Assembly (NCBI RefSeq): GCF_001528665.1
Contig: NZ_BBYJ01000006.1
Coordinates: 434,001-498,000, forward strand
Direction: 5' to 3'
Length of the DNA: 64,000 nt
Source: Microtetraspora malaysiensis
GTDB lineage: Bacteria > Actinomycetota > Actinomycetes > Streptosporangiales > Streptosporangiaceae
Of the stretch, positions 12,519-21,170 are shown in pieces. Made by a program: the position numbers and the translations under genes. The stretch's first letter is position 1. Every line of letters begins with the position of its first letter. A model generated the notes under the pieces. That model was not told the origin of the DNA. It was given only the letters and a program-made list of their open reading frames with translations, and searched no databases.

Positions 12519-12936
12519 CGTCTCAAGCTGAGCGACGAGCGTTAGTAGTACTTCATTAACTTAACGATCACTTAGCGTGATCATTCTGAAAAGTCGCTTC
12601 GGAATCATGATCTCGCGACACCCGACGAGATGGCGCAGGTATGCCAACTGCTTGAGAAGTTCGCAGGTCAAATGTCGCGAAGAGTACTTCGTCGCCGCGA
12701 TCTGATGACGCCCTGTGATTTCGACTCCGACGCTTTCTGTGTGGAGGCGTTACGGTGTGTGATCAGATCGTGTTCAGGAATCGGATCTGGAGCAGGTCGC
12801 AGAACCGGAATACCACGGGGCAGTCGCATTTACATGCAGAAGGCCGCTAAAGTGCAATCACAGCGGACGCTGCCCGCTCGAAGCCCAAGCCACGCTCTGT
12901 AGCTGTTCCACAGAGAAAGCGTCAGAGCAGATTTCG
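12519..12936. other. Gene-poor, lower-GC stretch in the island
   Basis: No convincing gene. A 90-codon open frame at 12630-12902 on the plus strand has no ribosome site, no recognisable motif and actinomycete-unlike codon use, so I do not call it. Composition is visibly more A/T-rich than the flanking chromosome. Probably decayed foreign or IS-derived DNA. Confidence 0.5.
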
Positions 12937-13225
12937 CCGATCGTGTGGCATCTGACCGACGATCCGGGCCTATCTGAACGGCGAGCGGGTGCCGGGGCAA
13001 AGGCGGCGGAGCACAGCCGATCCGTTCGAGCCGTTCGCCGAGTGCTGTCGGCTGCGGCTGGATGCCGAGGTCGGGGATCCGCGGCTGTGGGCCACGACGC
13101 TGTTCGACGAGTTGATCGAGCTGGGAAATGGGGCAGCTATTCCACGGCACGGGGCAGAGCCGAGTGCGACCGTCTCCATCTCCCAGATGGCGCGGGAGAA
13201 GAACTGGTGCGCCCGCGACCAGTAA
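12937..13225 (+). pseudogene. IS21-type transposase (IstA) fragment
   Basis: Translation gives AYLNGERVPGQRRRSTADP followed by FEPFAECCRLRLDAEV and DPRLWATTLFDELIELG, which I recognise as the region following the helix-turn-helix of IS21-family IstA proteins. The upstream HTH part is frameshifted (WHLTDDPGLS then the NGERVPG frame), and downstream the reading degenerates and stops at 13223-13225. Only about 95 codons of a ~400-codon gene remain. The 187 bp from here to the S26 peptidase gene hold nothing I can identify. Confidence 0.65.
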
Positions 13226-13412
13226 CAGCGGCCCGCCAGCCCCGCAGTGCTCCACATCCCAGTGACCGTACGCGCACCCGAACTGCCCAAGGTGTAGGAA
13301 CCAGGACCACCGGCGCTTCCGTCTCTTCGGGCGGCGCGTTCCCCATTCAGGGAATTTTACGGAGCGTCATCAACGCCCGCCGCTTCCGATCATGAAAATG
13401 GCGAAACTTCAG

Positions 13413-13937
13413 TTAAGAGCCAGGTGGTTCTCTCCGATCGCGGTCATCCGCTCGAGCGCCAAGAGGTCCGATGTCCGATCTCCCGAACGGTCCAGAACCA
13501 ACCGGCCGGGAACGCGGGTCGAGCGGGCGGCGCGAAAACATGCGGCGGACTGCGCAGGCGTACACATCGGCTAGGGCGAAGGGACCATGGATCCGCGAGT
13601 CGAAGCTATGCGTGGTGTTGTCCCCGAGAAGGATCACCTGACCGGCGCGTACCGTTTCGCCCTCCCAGGTGTGGCCGGGCAGGGCGGCCACACGCTTCAC
13701 CAAGTAGCGCGTGATCCCACGGTGCCGTGGCGCGACAGCGCCGGGCGGCAATTCCTTGCCCCGGTTAACCACGGCGACGATGTCCCCCGCCCGGAGGTCG
13801 CGTCCGGCGACGCGCGCCGTGCCTCGCCGGTGACGTACTCGCCGGGCGAGCAACCGGTCGCCGTCGCGCAGGGTCGGTTCCATGCTAAGGCCTTCGACGG
13901 TGAGCACGGTGAGCCAGTAACCGAGCAGGCGCTTCAT
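13413..13937 (-). CDS. S26-family signal peptidase
   Basis: 174 residues. The catalytic Ser is in VEGLSMEPTLRDGD (Ser18) and the general-base Lys in RYLVKRVAALPG (Lys81); the conserved VILLGDNTTHSFDSR box and a second short domain follow. The short hydrophobic N-terminus (LLGYWLTVLTV) may dip into the membrane. The last ~40 residues are basic and poorly conserved-looking. Its ATG overlaps the stop of the ABC exporter gene (ATGA), so the two are translationally coupled. An S26 enzyme tied to an ABC exporter that lacks a peptidase domain suggests a dedicated leader peptidase; the ASA site of the six-Cys peptide nearby is a natural candidate substrate. That link is inference. Confidence 0.87.
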   Translation of the reverse strand: MKRLLGYWLTVLTVEGLSMEPTLRDGDRLLARRVRHRRGTARVAGRDLRAGDIVAVVNRGKELPPGAVAPRHRGITRYLVKRVAALPGHTWEGETVRAGQVILLGDNTTHSFDSRIHGPFALADVYACAVRRMFSRRPLDPRSRPVGSGPFGRSDIGPLGARADDRDRREPPGS

Positions 13938-15892
13938 CGGCTCCCCTCTCCCGCCGGGATCCCACCGTGCCCGGTGGGAGGCACACCAACAGCATTAGCG
14001 CCAACCTCCGCGGCGTCGGTGTAGCCAGCGGACTGGAGGCGGAACATGCGGGCGTACGTGCCGCCGGTCGCCATGAGTTGGTCGTGGGTGCCCTGCTCAG
14101 CGACGACCCCGTCACGCAGGACGACTATGAGATCGGCATCGCGGACTGTGTTGAGCCGGTGGGAGATGAGCAGGCTTGTACGTCCGGCGCGGTGAGCGCG
14201 CATGCGGGCGTGGACATCGGCCTCGGATTCTGGGTCCAGCCCAGATGACGGCTCGTCAAGGATCATCAGGTCGCGGTCGGCGCGCAAGAACGCCCGCGCG
14301 AGCGCGGTGCGCTGCCACTGGCCGCCGGAGAGCACCACGCCGGTCTCCGGATCGTCCTTGTCGGTCTCGGAGGTAAAGATCCGCGACAGCTGCGTCTCAT
14401 AGCCGCGAGGCAGGGCGTCGAGGACGTCGTCGATCCCGGCTCGCCGAGCGGCCACGCGGATCCGATCGAGATCGTGGAGGGCGTCGAGGGAGCCGAGGCC
14501 GACGTTCTCTCGGGCGGTCAGGTCGTACGTCATGTGGTCCTGGAAGACGCCGCTGATCCGGTCCCGTAGTGCGGCCGGATCCATGTCCCGCAGATCCACC
14601 CCGTCCCACGTGATCGAACCCTGCTGCGGATCGTAGAACCGCAGCACCAGCTTGACCAGCGTGGACTTGCCCGCCCCGTTCACTCCGACGATGCCCACCG
14701 TGGCCCCATGAGGGATCCGTAGCGAGACTCCGCGTAGGATCCACGGGTGGTCCGGCGAGTACCGAAACCAAACATCGCGCAGCTCCAACTCACTGGTGAG
14801 GGGCCGCAGCGGCGTCGGTACGGCCGGCACTGGCAGGTCGGGGGCAGCACGGACGATCGCCACGTGGTGGCTGAACATGAGCAACCCGCTGTACATCCTG
14901 CCCGCCTCGGAGATCAACGCAGCGGCCCCGCCGAGCATAGAACCTATGGCTATGGCGAACATCGACACATCCCCCACCGACAGGGATCCGGCGCGGGCGG
15001 CGAACGTTGCCCACACCAGACCGCCTGCGGAGATGACCGCACCCAGCGTGCCGAGCAGCCCCTTGGCGCGCAGCTCCCGACCGTCCATCCGCCGCCGCTC
15101 ACTGTTGATCAGTGTGAGTTCGCCCAGCAGCCGGTCGCGCAGCCAACCGCCGGTGCCGAACAACCGGATCTCCTTGGCCGCCCGGTAATCGGTGAGTAGC
15201 CCCCCGTAGAAGAAGTGCCGCCGTTCATGGGGCGACATGTCCATCATCATGAGGTTGCGCTGCTTGGACAGCTTCACCTGCACGATCAGGCCCGGCACCG
15301 CGGCCACCATGGCCACCAGCGTCATTACCGGCGACACCACCCATAACGCAGTTGCGAACCCGATCAGGCTGATCACCGACTCCACAGCCATAAACCCACC
15401 CGTGATAAGCGCCTCACCTGCCGCCGCCGCCTGCTGCCCCAGCCTGAGCCGGTCCAGCACGCCCGGATCTTCGAACCGTGCCAGCCCGGCGAACCGCACA
15501 GTCGCCGAGAACAGATCGGCTGCGGCCCGCACCGTGAACGCCCGCCCGAGGCAGCCTCCCAGATACTGCGACAGATGCGGCAGTCCGGCGGTCGCCACCG
15601 CGAGCACCCCCAACAGGCCCACCCGCCAGGCCAGCGCGGCCGGGGTGACCGCCGGGTCAGGGATCCCGTCTACCAATAGCTTCATCGCCCACGCAGACGC
15701 CACCGGGGCCAGACCCTGCACCACGACCACTAACGCGTACGCGGTCATCACTCCCGGCGCAGATTGCGCCGAAATCCGTACGATTTCGGCCAGCGAGGCG
15801 CCCAGCCCCGCCTCGTACAGCGCTGCGGCACCCTCATCACGCGCTGCTGCCCGCGGCGAGCCGAAGAGCTTCTCTGCGGCCTCAGGCTCCAT
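13934..15892 (-). CDS. ABC exporter (fused membrane and ATPase domains), peptide-export type
   Basis: 652 residues starting at ATG 15892; the frame is open further upstream but only as a shadow of the preceding gene. The N-terminal half has about six membrane segments; the ATPase half shows Walker A GVNGAGKSTLVKL, signature VLSGGQWQRTALARAF, Walker B LMILDEPSSGLDPE and the switch His in LLISHRLNTV. There is no N-terminal C39 cysteine peptidase domain, so leader removal must come from another protein; the S26 peptidase gene overlaps its 3' end. Its start overlaps the end of the TlpA-like gene by 11 bp. These three genes form one tight minus-strand operon. It resembles exporters of RiPP and bacteriocin clusters; the actual cargo is not shown by sequence. 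Confidence 0.9.
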   Translation of the reverse strand: MEPEAAEKLFGSPRAAARDEGAAALYEAGLGASLAEIVRISAQSAPGVMTAYALVVVVQGLAPVASAWAMKLLVDGIPDPAVTPAALAWRVGLLGVLAVATAGLPHLSQYLGGCLGRAFTVRAAADLFSATVRFAGLARFEDPGVLDRLRLGQQAAAAGEALITGGFMAVESVISLIGFATALWVVSPVMTLVAMVAAVPGLIVQVKLSKQRNLMMMDMSPHERRHFFYGGLLTDYRAAKEIRLFGTGGWLRDRLLGELTLINSERRRMDGRELRAKGLLGTLGAVISAGGLVWATFAARAGSLSVGDVSMFAIAIGSMLGGAAALISEAGRMYSGLLMFSHHVAIVRAAPDLPVPAVPTPLRPLTSELELRDVWFRYSPDHPWILRGVSLRIPHGATVGIVGVNGAGKSTLVKLVLRFYDPQQGSITWDGVDLRDMDPAALRDRISGVFQDHMTYDLTARENVGLGSLDALHDLDRIRVAARRAGIDDVLDALPRGYETQLSRIFTSETDKDDPETGVVLSGGQWQRTALARAFLRADRDLMILDEPSSGLDPESEADVHARMRAHRAGRTSLLISHRLNTVRDADLIVVLRDGVVAEQGTHDQLMATGGTYARMFRLQSAGYTDAAEVGANAVGVPPTGHGGIPAGEGSR

Positions 15893-16481
15893 GGGCGCTA
15901 GCCCGCTCGATCCCGCGCATCGAACGGTCAGACGTGCGGACGACCCCGCCAGCGTCCACCAGGAACACCAGCGGGAACCCGTCCACGGCGAACGCCTCCT
16001 GCAGCGGGCGGCCCTGCATTGTCTCCACAACTACCCTTGCCACTGGGGCGAGACGCTCCGCGTACGCCAGTGCGCCCTTCCCGTCGGCGCCGTCCACGAC
16101 CGCGACCACCTTTTCGCGGTCAAGGGTCGAGGCGTACGTGGTGAACACTGGTAGGAGCTCCTCGCACGGCTTGCAACCCGGGGAGAAGAAGCCGAGCAGT
16201 GTGCCGTCGCCCAGCCCGTCACGGGTCAGTTCGGCGCCCTCGTGATCCACGACCGTGAACTCCCCGGCCTGCTCCCCCGCTTGCACGTGGGTGTCGCCCA
16301 TGCCTGACCCGCCGCCCCGCTCCAGCAGGTGGTTGAGGCGCTCGGTGTGGACCCGCAGCCGGCGGATCACGGCGAACGTCAGCAGCAGGTTGAGCAGGCA
16401 GAGCAGGCCGACCAGGACGACGGCGGCGGCGAGATAACCCATGAAGAGCACCCAATCTGAGTAGTTTATGTACCCTTTCAA
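15882..16481 (-). CDS. Membrane-anchored TlpA-like thioredoxin
   Basis: 199 residues if started at TTG 16481; an ATG at 16442 (residue 14) is the alternative, and neither has a clear ribosome site. One membrane segment near residues 11-39, then a linker and a thioredoxin-like domain with active site SPGCKPCEELLP (Cys103, Cys106) and the cis-Pro loop DGFPLVFLVD. Such proteins reduce or oxidise disulfides outside the membrane, often with MauE or DsbD/CcdA-like partners. First gene of the minus-strand operon with the ABC exporter and S26 peptidase. An IS5-type remnant begins about 140 bp upstream, so the original promoter may have been lost or replaced. Confidence 0.85.
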   Translation of the reverse strand: MKGYINYSDWVLFMGYLAAAVVLVGLLCLLNLLLTFAVIRRLRVHTERLNHLLERGGGSGMGDTHVQAGEQAGEFTVVDHEGAELTRDGLGDGTLLGFFSPGCKPCEELLPVFTTYASTLDREKVVAVVDGADGKGALAYAERLAPVARVVVETMQGRPLQEAFAVDGFPLVFLVDAGGVVRTSDRSMRGIERASAHGA

Positions 16482-16619
16482 TATAGCTTGGGCAAATCCG
16501 GTAGATCTTTGTCTCGTTCGTGACGATCCTCCGCCGCTACCATGAGCACAGCAGGAATGGCGAGGTCAACTGATACGTGGTCAGAGGGTGTTTGATTCCA
16601 TAGGTTCCGTTTGATTGAA

Positions 16620-17117
16620 GTTATACGCCTCGCCAGGTAGGGGTGGATTCGTCGGTGAGGTGTCGGGCCATGAGGTCGAGGTCGATTATGGCCAGGTGGA
16701 TTACGGCTTCGGAACGGGCGGGCAGGACTTCGTAGTTGCGTGCCAGGCGGCGATGGAACATCAGCCAACCGAAGATGCGCTCCACGGCCCAGCGGCGTGG
16801 AAAGGAGTAAATCCCCTGGTCGCGGGGTCGCGGCGAACGACTTCCACATCGATGCCGAGCACGGCAGCGTGTTCGATGAGGGTGGTTCTGTGGGCGCTGT
16901 CGGCCCAGGCCTTGGTGATCGTCGGGTAGCGGCGGCGACAATTGTCAGCAGTTGCCGGCCAGCGGTGCCGTCGGACATGCTGGCGGCTGTGACCAGCACC
17001 GCGAGCAGCAGCCCAAGGGTGTCGGTGACGATGCTGCGCTTGCGGCCGACAATCTTCTTGCCAGAATCGATGCCGTGGGTGGATGCGGGCGCATTGGCCA
17101 AGGTCTTGACGCTCTAG
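16620..17117 (-). pseudogene. IS5-family transposase remnant
   Basis: Minus-strand pieces read ANAPASTHGIDSGKKIVGRK, LGLLLAVLVTAASMSDG and, after a frameshift, RWAVERIFGWLMFHRRLARN and HLTDESTPTWRG, the typical C-terminal half of IS5-type transposases of actinomycetes. The N-terminal half is missing and at least one frameshift separates the parts. It lies between the TlpA-like gene and the chromosomal ABC pair and marks the right edge of the island. Confidence 0.75.
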
Positions 17118-17269
17118 CTAGTCGGCTTTCCGGTGGAAAGCGGCTGATCGCGCCACATTTCCATTACGTCCCGTTATGATGTCATAGCGGTAAGTGGCGA
17201 AAAACCGGTTGATCGGACGTGAGCCGTAAGGAACCATGGCGGGAGCGAGCCGTCCCCCTTAGGTGAGGA

Positions 17270-19066
17270 GTGTCACGCCCGGTCATGCCGTCACGATCAG
17301 GACCCACCTCAGACGCTCGAAAACCCTCCTGGTCCTCGCTGTGGCGGCTCAAGTCGTATCTGCGCCCCTACACCCGGCCGGTGGTCCTCATGTGGGCGGC
17401 GGCCGTGCTCGGCATCGCGGCCGCCATCCTGACCCCGCTCGTCGGCAAGGAGATCATCGATGGTCCGGTGGCGCACGGCGACCAGGACGCGCTGCTGCCG
17501 CTGGGGCTGCTCGCGCTCGCGCTCGGCGTGGCCGAGGCCCTGCTCACCTTCCTGCGCCGCTGGTCCCAGGCCGCCCCCGTGCTCGGCCTGGAGACGGCGA
17601 TCCGCGACGACCTGTACCGCCACCTGCAGCGCCTGCCGATGCGCTTCCACGACGAATGGCAGTCCGGGCAGCTCCTCTCCCGCGCGACCACGGACCTGTC
17701 CACGATCCGGCGGTTCCTCGGGTTCGGCGTGCTGTTCCTCGTCATGAACGTCCTCCAGCTCACCACCGTGACCGTGGTGCTGCTGCGGATGTACTGGCCG
17801 CTCGGCCTGCTCGTCGCCGGTTCGGCGATCCCCGTCATCATCCTGTCGAATCGCTTCGAGAAACGGTACATCCGCATCTCCCGCCAGGTGCAGGACGAGC
17901 AGGGCGACCTCGCCACCTTCGTCGAGGAGAGCGCCCTCGGCGTCCGCACGATCAAGGCGTTCGGACGGCGGCGCCACGTGGCCGCGACGTACGACGGCCT
18001 GGCGGGCAAGGTGTACCGCACCTCCCTGGAGAAGGTGCGGCTGTCCTCCCGGTTCTTCACCTTCCTGGAAGTGGTGCCGAACGTCACCCTCGCCATGGTG
18101 CTGCTCCTCGGCGCGCTCGCCGTCGGCGGCGGCTGGCTGACCCTGGGCACGCTGGTGGCCTTCACCACGCTGGTGCTCCAGCTCGTCTGGCCGGTCACCT
18201 CGCTCGGGTACATCCTGGCGATGGGCCAGGAGGCCATGACGTCGGCGGACCGGGTCGTCGAGGTGCTCGACACCGTGCCCGAGATCGACGGCGGGGCGCA
18301 GGTCGTCGCCGAGCCGCGCGGCCACCTGCGTTTCGAGGGCGTCGGCTTCCGGTTCCCCGGCGCCGAGCGGCCCGTGCTGCGCGACGTCTGGCTTGAGGTG
18401 GAGCCGGGAGAGACCATAGCCATCGTCGGCGCGACCGGCTCGGGCAAGACCACGCTCACCGCGCTGGTGCCGCGGCTGGTCGACGTCACGGCCGGGCGCG
18501 TCACCGTCGACGGGCACGACGTGCGCGACCTGTCCCTGCCCTCGCTGCGTTCGGTGGTCGCCACCGCCTTCGAGGAGGCCACGCTGTTCTCGATGAGCGT
18601 CCGGGAGAACCTCACCCTCGGCCGCGGGGACGCCACCGACGAGGAGATCCGCGCCGCGCTGGAGATCGCCCAGGCCACCTTCGCGTACGACCTGCCCTGG
18701 GGGCTGGACACCCGCATCGGCGAGCAGGGCATGTCCCTGTCCGGCGGCCAGCGGCAGCGGCTCGCCCTGGCCCGCGCGGTGCTCGGCCGGCCCCGGATCC
18801 TCGTCCTGGACGACACCCTCTCGGCGCTCGACGTGGAGACCGAGGCCCTGGTCGAGGAGGCGTTGCGCGCCGTCCTCGCCGACGCCACCGGCCTCGTCGT
18901 CGCGCACCGGGCCTCGACCGTGCTGCTCGCCGACCGGGTCGCGCTCCTGCAGGACGGCACCATCACCCACGTCGGCCGCCACGCGGACCTGCTGGCCGAG
19001 GTCCCCGAATACCGGGCGCTCCTCGCGCAGGACGCCGATCTCGACCAGGAGGAGGCACTGCGGTGA
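17270..19066 (+). CDS. ABC exporter half-transporter, first of a pair
   Basis: 598 residues from GTG 17270, or 593 from ATG 17285; AGGTGAGGAG lies at 17261-17270, a little too close for the first and a little far for the second. Six membrane segments, then an ATPase domain with Walker A GATGSGKTTLTAL, canonical signature SLSGGQRQRLALARAV, and Walker B ILVLDDTLSALD. The residue after the Walker B Asp is Asp, not the catalytic Glu. With the partner's altered signature this is the pattern of a heterodimeric exporter with one degenerate and one active ATP site. It overlaps the next gene by four bases (GTGA). Substrate (drug, lipid or other) is not determined by sequence. Confidence 0.92.
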   Translation: MSRPVMPSRSGPTSDARKPSWSSLWRLKSYLRPYTRPVVLMWAAAVLGIAAAILTPLVGKEIIDGPVAHGDQDALLPLGLLALALGVAEALLTFLRRWSQAAPVLGLETAIRDDLYRHLQRLPMRFHDEWQSGQLLSRATTDLSTIRRFLGFGVLFLVMNVLQLTTVTVVLLRMYWPLGLLVAGSAIPVIILSNRFEKRYIRISRQVQDEQGDLATFVEESALGVRTIKAFGRRRHVAATYDGLAGKVYRTSLEKVRLSSRFFTFLEVVPNVTLAMVLLLGALAVGGGWLTLGTLVAFTTLVLQLVWPVTSLGYILAMGQEAMTSADRVVEVLDTVPEIDGGAQVVAEPRGHLRFEGVGFRFPGAERPVLRDVWLEVEPGETIAIVGATGSGKTTLTALVPRLVDVTAGRVTVDGHDVRDLSLPSLRSVVATAFEEATLFSMSVRENLTLGRGDATDEEIRAALEIAQATFAYDLPWGLDTRIGEQGMSLSGGQRQRLALARAVLGRPRILVLDDTLSALDVETEALVEEALRAVLADATGLVVAHRASTVLLADRVALLQDGTITHVGRHADLLAEVPEYRALLAQDADLDQEEALR

Positions 19067-20892
19067 GCGTGGAAGCGACCGGGGACGGCTGGCGCGGCGT
19101 CGCCGCGGAGGAGCAGGACCATCTCTCCGACCGGGTGTCGCTCCTGCTGCGTACCCGCTCACGCCGGCTGCTCGGCGACCTGCTCCGCCCGCACCGGCGC
19201 GGCATGGCGCTGCTGGTCGCGATCATCGTGCTGTCCAGCGCCGCCGGGCTGGCCATCCCGTACCTCGTCGCGGTCGGCATCGACGACGGCATCCCGCCGA
19301 TGCTGCGCGGCGGCGGGCCCGGGACGCTGTTCGTCATCGTCGCCGCGGTCGTCGCGGCCGCGCTGACCCAGGCGCTCACCCGGCAGGCGTTCCTGCGGCT
19401 GTCCGGCCGCATCGGCCAGGACATCCTGCTCGAACTCCGCCGCCGCGTCTTCGACCACTTCCAGCGGCTGTCCCTGTCGTTCCACGAGAAGTACACCTCC
19501 GGGCGGGTGATCTCGCGGCTCACCTCGGACGTCGAGGCGATCGCCGAGCTGCTGGCGTCCGGCCTGGACGGGCTGGTCACGGCGGTGCTCACGCTGGTCG
19601 GCACCGCGGCCATGCTGCTCCTGCTCGACGCGCACCTCGCCGTGGTCGCGCTGCTGCCGCTGCCCCTGCTGCTGCTGTTCACCCGCTGGTTCCGGCGCGG
19701 GTCCAGCGTCACCTACCGCAGGACCAGGGAGACCGTCGCCCTGGTCATCGTCCACTTCGTCGAGTCGATGACCGGCATCCGCGCGGTCCAGGCGTTCCGC
19801 AGGGAGCCGCGCAACCAGGAGATCTTCGAGCGGCTCAACCAGGACTACCGCGACGCCAACATGCGCGGCATGCGCCTCGTCGCGGTCTTCATGCCCGGCG
19901 TCAAGCTGATCGGCAACGTGACCGTGGCCGCGGTCCTGCTGTACGGCGGATGGCTCGCGCTGCACGACGCCGTCACCGTCGGCGTGCTGGCCGCGTTCCT
20001 GCTCTACCTGCGCCAGTTCTACGAGCCCATGCAGGAGATCAGCCAGTTCTACAACACGCTCCAGTCGGCGAGCGCGGCGCTGGAGAAGCTGTCCGGGGTG
20101 CTGGAGGAGGAGCCCGCCGTCGCCGAGCCCCGCCACCCCGCGGCCCTGCCGTACGCGAAGGGGGCGGTGCGGTTCGAGGCGGTCGAGTTCGCCTACCCGG
20201 ACGGGCCTCCGATCATCCCGGCGCTCGATCTGGAGCTCCCGGCCGGGCAGACCATGGCGGTGGTCGGCACCACGGGCGCGGGCAAGACCACCCTGGCCAA
20301 GCTGATCTCCCGGTTCTACGACCCGGTGGACGGCCGCGTCCTGCTCGACGGGGTGGACCTGCGCGACCTCGACGAGGCCGCGCTGCGCCGCTCGGTGGTC
20401 ATGGTCACCCAGGAGAACTTCCTGTTCTCCGGCACGATCGCCGAGAACATCAGGTTCGGACGTCCGGACGCCACCGACGAGGAGGTGGTCGCCGCCGCCC
20501 GCGCGATCGGGGCGCACGCGTTCGTCGCGGCGCTGCCGGACGGCTACGACACCCAGGTCGGCAAGCGCGGTGGCCGGATGTCGGCCGGGCAGCGCCAGCT
20601 TGTGGCCTTCGCGCGGGCGTTCCTCGCCGACCCGGCGGTCCTCATCCTCGACGAGGCGACCTCCAGCCTCGATGTGCCGAGCGAGCGGCTGGTCCAGCGG
20701 GCGCTGCGCACCATCCTCGCGGACCGGACCGCCGTGATCATCGCGCATCGGCTGTCCACCGTGGAGATCGCTGACCGCGTGCTCGTCATGGAGGGCGGCC
20801 GCGTGGTCGAGGACGGCCCGCCGCAGCGGCTGATCGCCGGAGCGGGCCGATTCGCCCGCCTGCACCGCGCCTGGGTCGAGAGCCTCGCCTGA
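19063..20892 (+). CDS. ABC exporter half-transporter, second of a pair
   Basis: 609 residues, GTG 19063 coupled to the end of its partner. Six membrane segments, then Walker A GTTGAGKTTLAKL, Walker B AVLILDEATSSLD with the catalytic Glu present, and His in IIAHRLSTVEIADRV. The signature is MSAGQRQLVAF instead of LSGGQ. Its Walker sites paired with the partner's good signature would form the active ATP site. It is followed by an intergenic stretch holding a minus-strand tRNA-like gene. Together with the upstream half it forms a complete exporter of the multidrug type. Confidence 0.92.
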   Translation: MSVEATGDGWRGVAAEEQDHLSDRVSLLLRTRSRRLLGDLLRPHRRGMALLVAIIVLSSAAGLAIPYLVAVGIDDGIPPMLRGGGPGTLFVIVAAVVAAALTQALTRQAFLRLSGRIGQDILLELRRRVFDHFQRLSLSFHEKYTSGRVISRLTSDVEAIAELLASGLDGLVTAVLTLVGTAAMLLLLDAHLAVVALLPLPLLLLFTRWFRRGSSVTYRRTRETVALVIVHFVESMTGIRAVQAFRREPRNQEIFERLNQDYRDANMRGMRLVAVFMPGVKLIGNVTVAAVLLYGGWLALHDAVTVGVLAAFLLYLRQFYEPMQEISQFYNTLQSASAALEKLSGVLEEEPAVAEPRHPAALPYAKGAVRFEAVEFAYPDGPPIIPALDLELPAGQTMAVVGTTGAGKTTLAKLISRFYDPVDGRVLLDGVDLRDLDEAALRRSVVMVTQENFLFSGTIAENIRFGRPDATDEEVVAAARAIGAHAFVAALPDGYDTQVGKRGGRMSAGQRQLVAFARAFLADPAVLILDEATSSLDVPSERLVQRALRTILADRTAVIIAHRLSTVEIADRVLVMEGGRVVEDGPPQRLIAGAGRFARLHRAWVESLA

Positions 20893-20977
20893 CCGTACGC
20901 GCCGCGCCTGGGCGGCCGTACGGGAGAACCGGAGGCGGACGGAGCCGATGATCCCGGCTCGGTGACTGGTGAAAAAG

Positions 20978-21052
20978 TGCCCCGGGTGGGACTCGAACCC
21001 ACACTGTACGGGTTTTGAATCCGCTCCCTCATGCCAATTGGGGTACCGGGGC
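20978..21052 (-). tRNA. tRNA-like gene, anticodon CAA (Leu), but with a short variable arm
   Basis: 75 bases. Acceptor arms GCCCCGG and CCGGGGC pair perfectly (7 bp); T arm GTGGG-TTCGAGT-CCCAC is intact; discriminator is A; CCA is not encoded. The D stem has three good pairs, and the D loop contains GG. With the usual 7-base loop TTCAAAA the anticodon is CAA (plus-strand bases 21015-21017), reading UUG Leu, but the closing pair of the anticodon stem is an A-C mismatch. Leu tRNAs normally have a long variable arm; here it is only five bases. It could be an unusual functional tRNA, a tRNA-derived regulator or a decayed copy. Confidence 0.75.
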
Positions 21053-21157
21053 TTCAATCCGGACACTGTGTGACATGTCCGAACCCGTCGCTCGGAGCCT
21101 AGCGGATGAACGATCAACCACAAGCCCCGTGCGTGGTCCTACTGTAGTGGACATCGG

Positions 21158-21163
21158 TAACCT
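21158..21163 (+). promoter_or_regulatory. Leaderless -10 box of pdtaR
   Basis: TAACCT seven bases before GTG 21171. Fits the leaderless pattern seen elsewhere in the window. Confidence 0.45.
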
Positions 21164-21170
21164 CTTGTGC

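Noticed and set aside
12630-12902. 90-codon open frame in the island
   Set aside because: No ribosome site, no recognisable domain, unlike coding composition.
10233-16481. Assignment of the island to a known RiPP class (lanthipeptide, lasso, thiopeptide, sactipeptide)
   Set aside because: No LanB/C/M/KC, lasso B/C, YcaO or radical-SAM gene is present; the peptide is Cys-rich but not Ser/Thr-patterned for a particular class.
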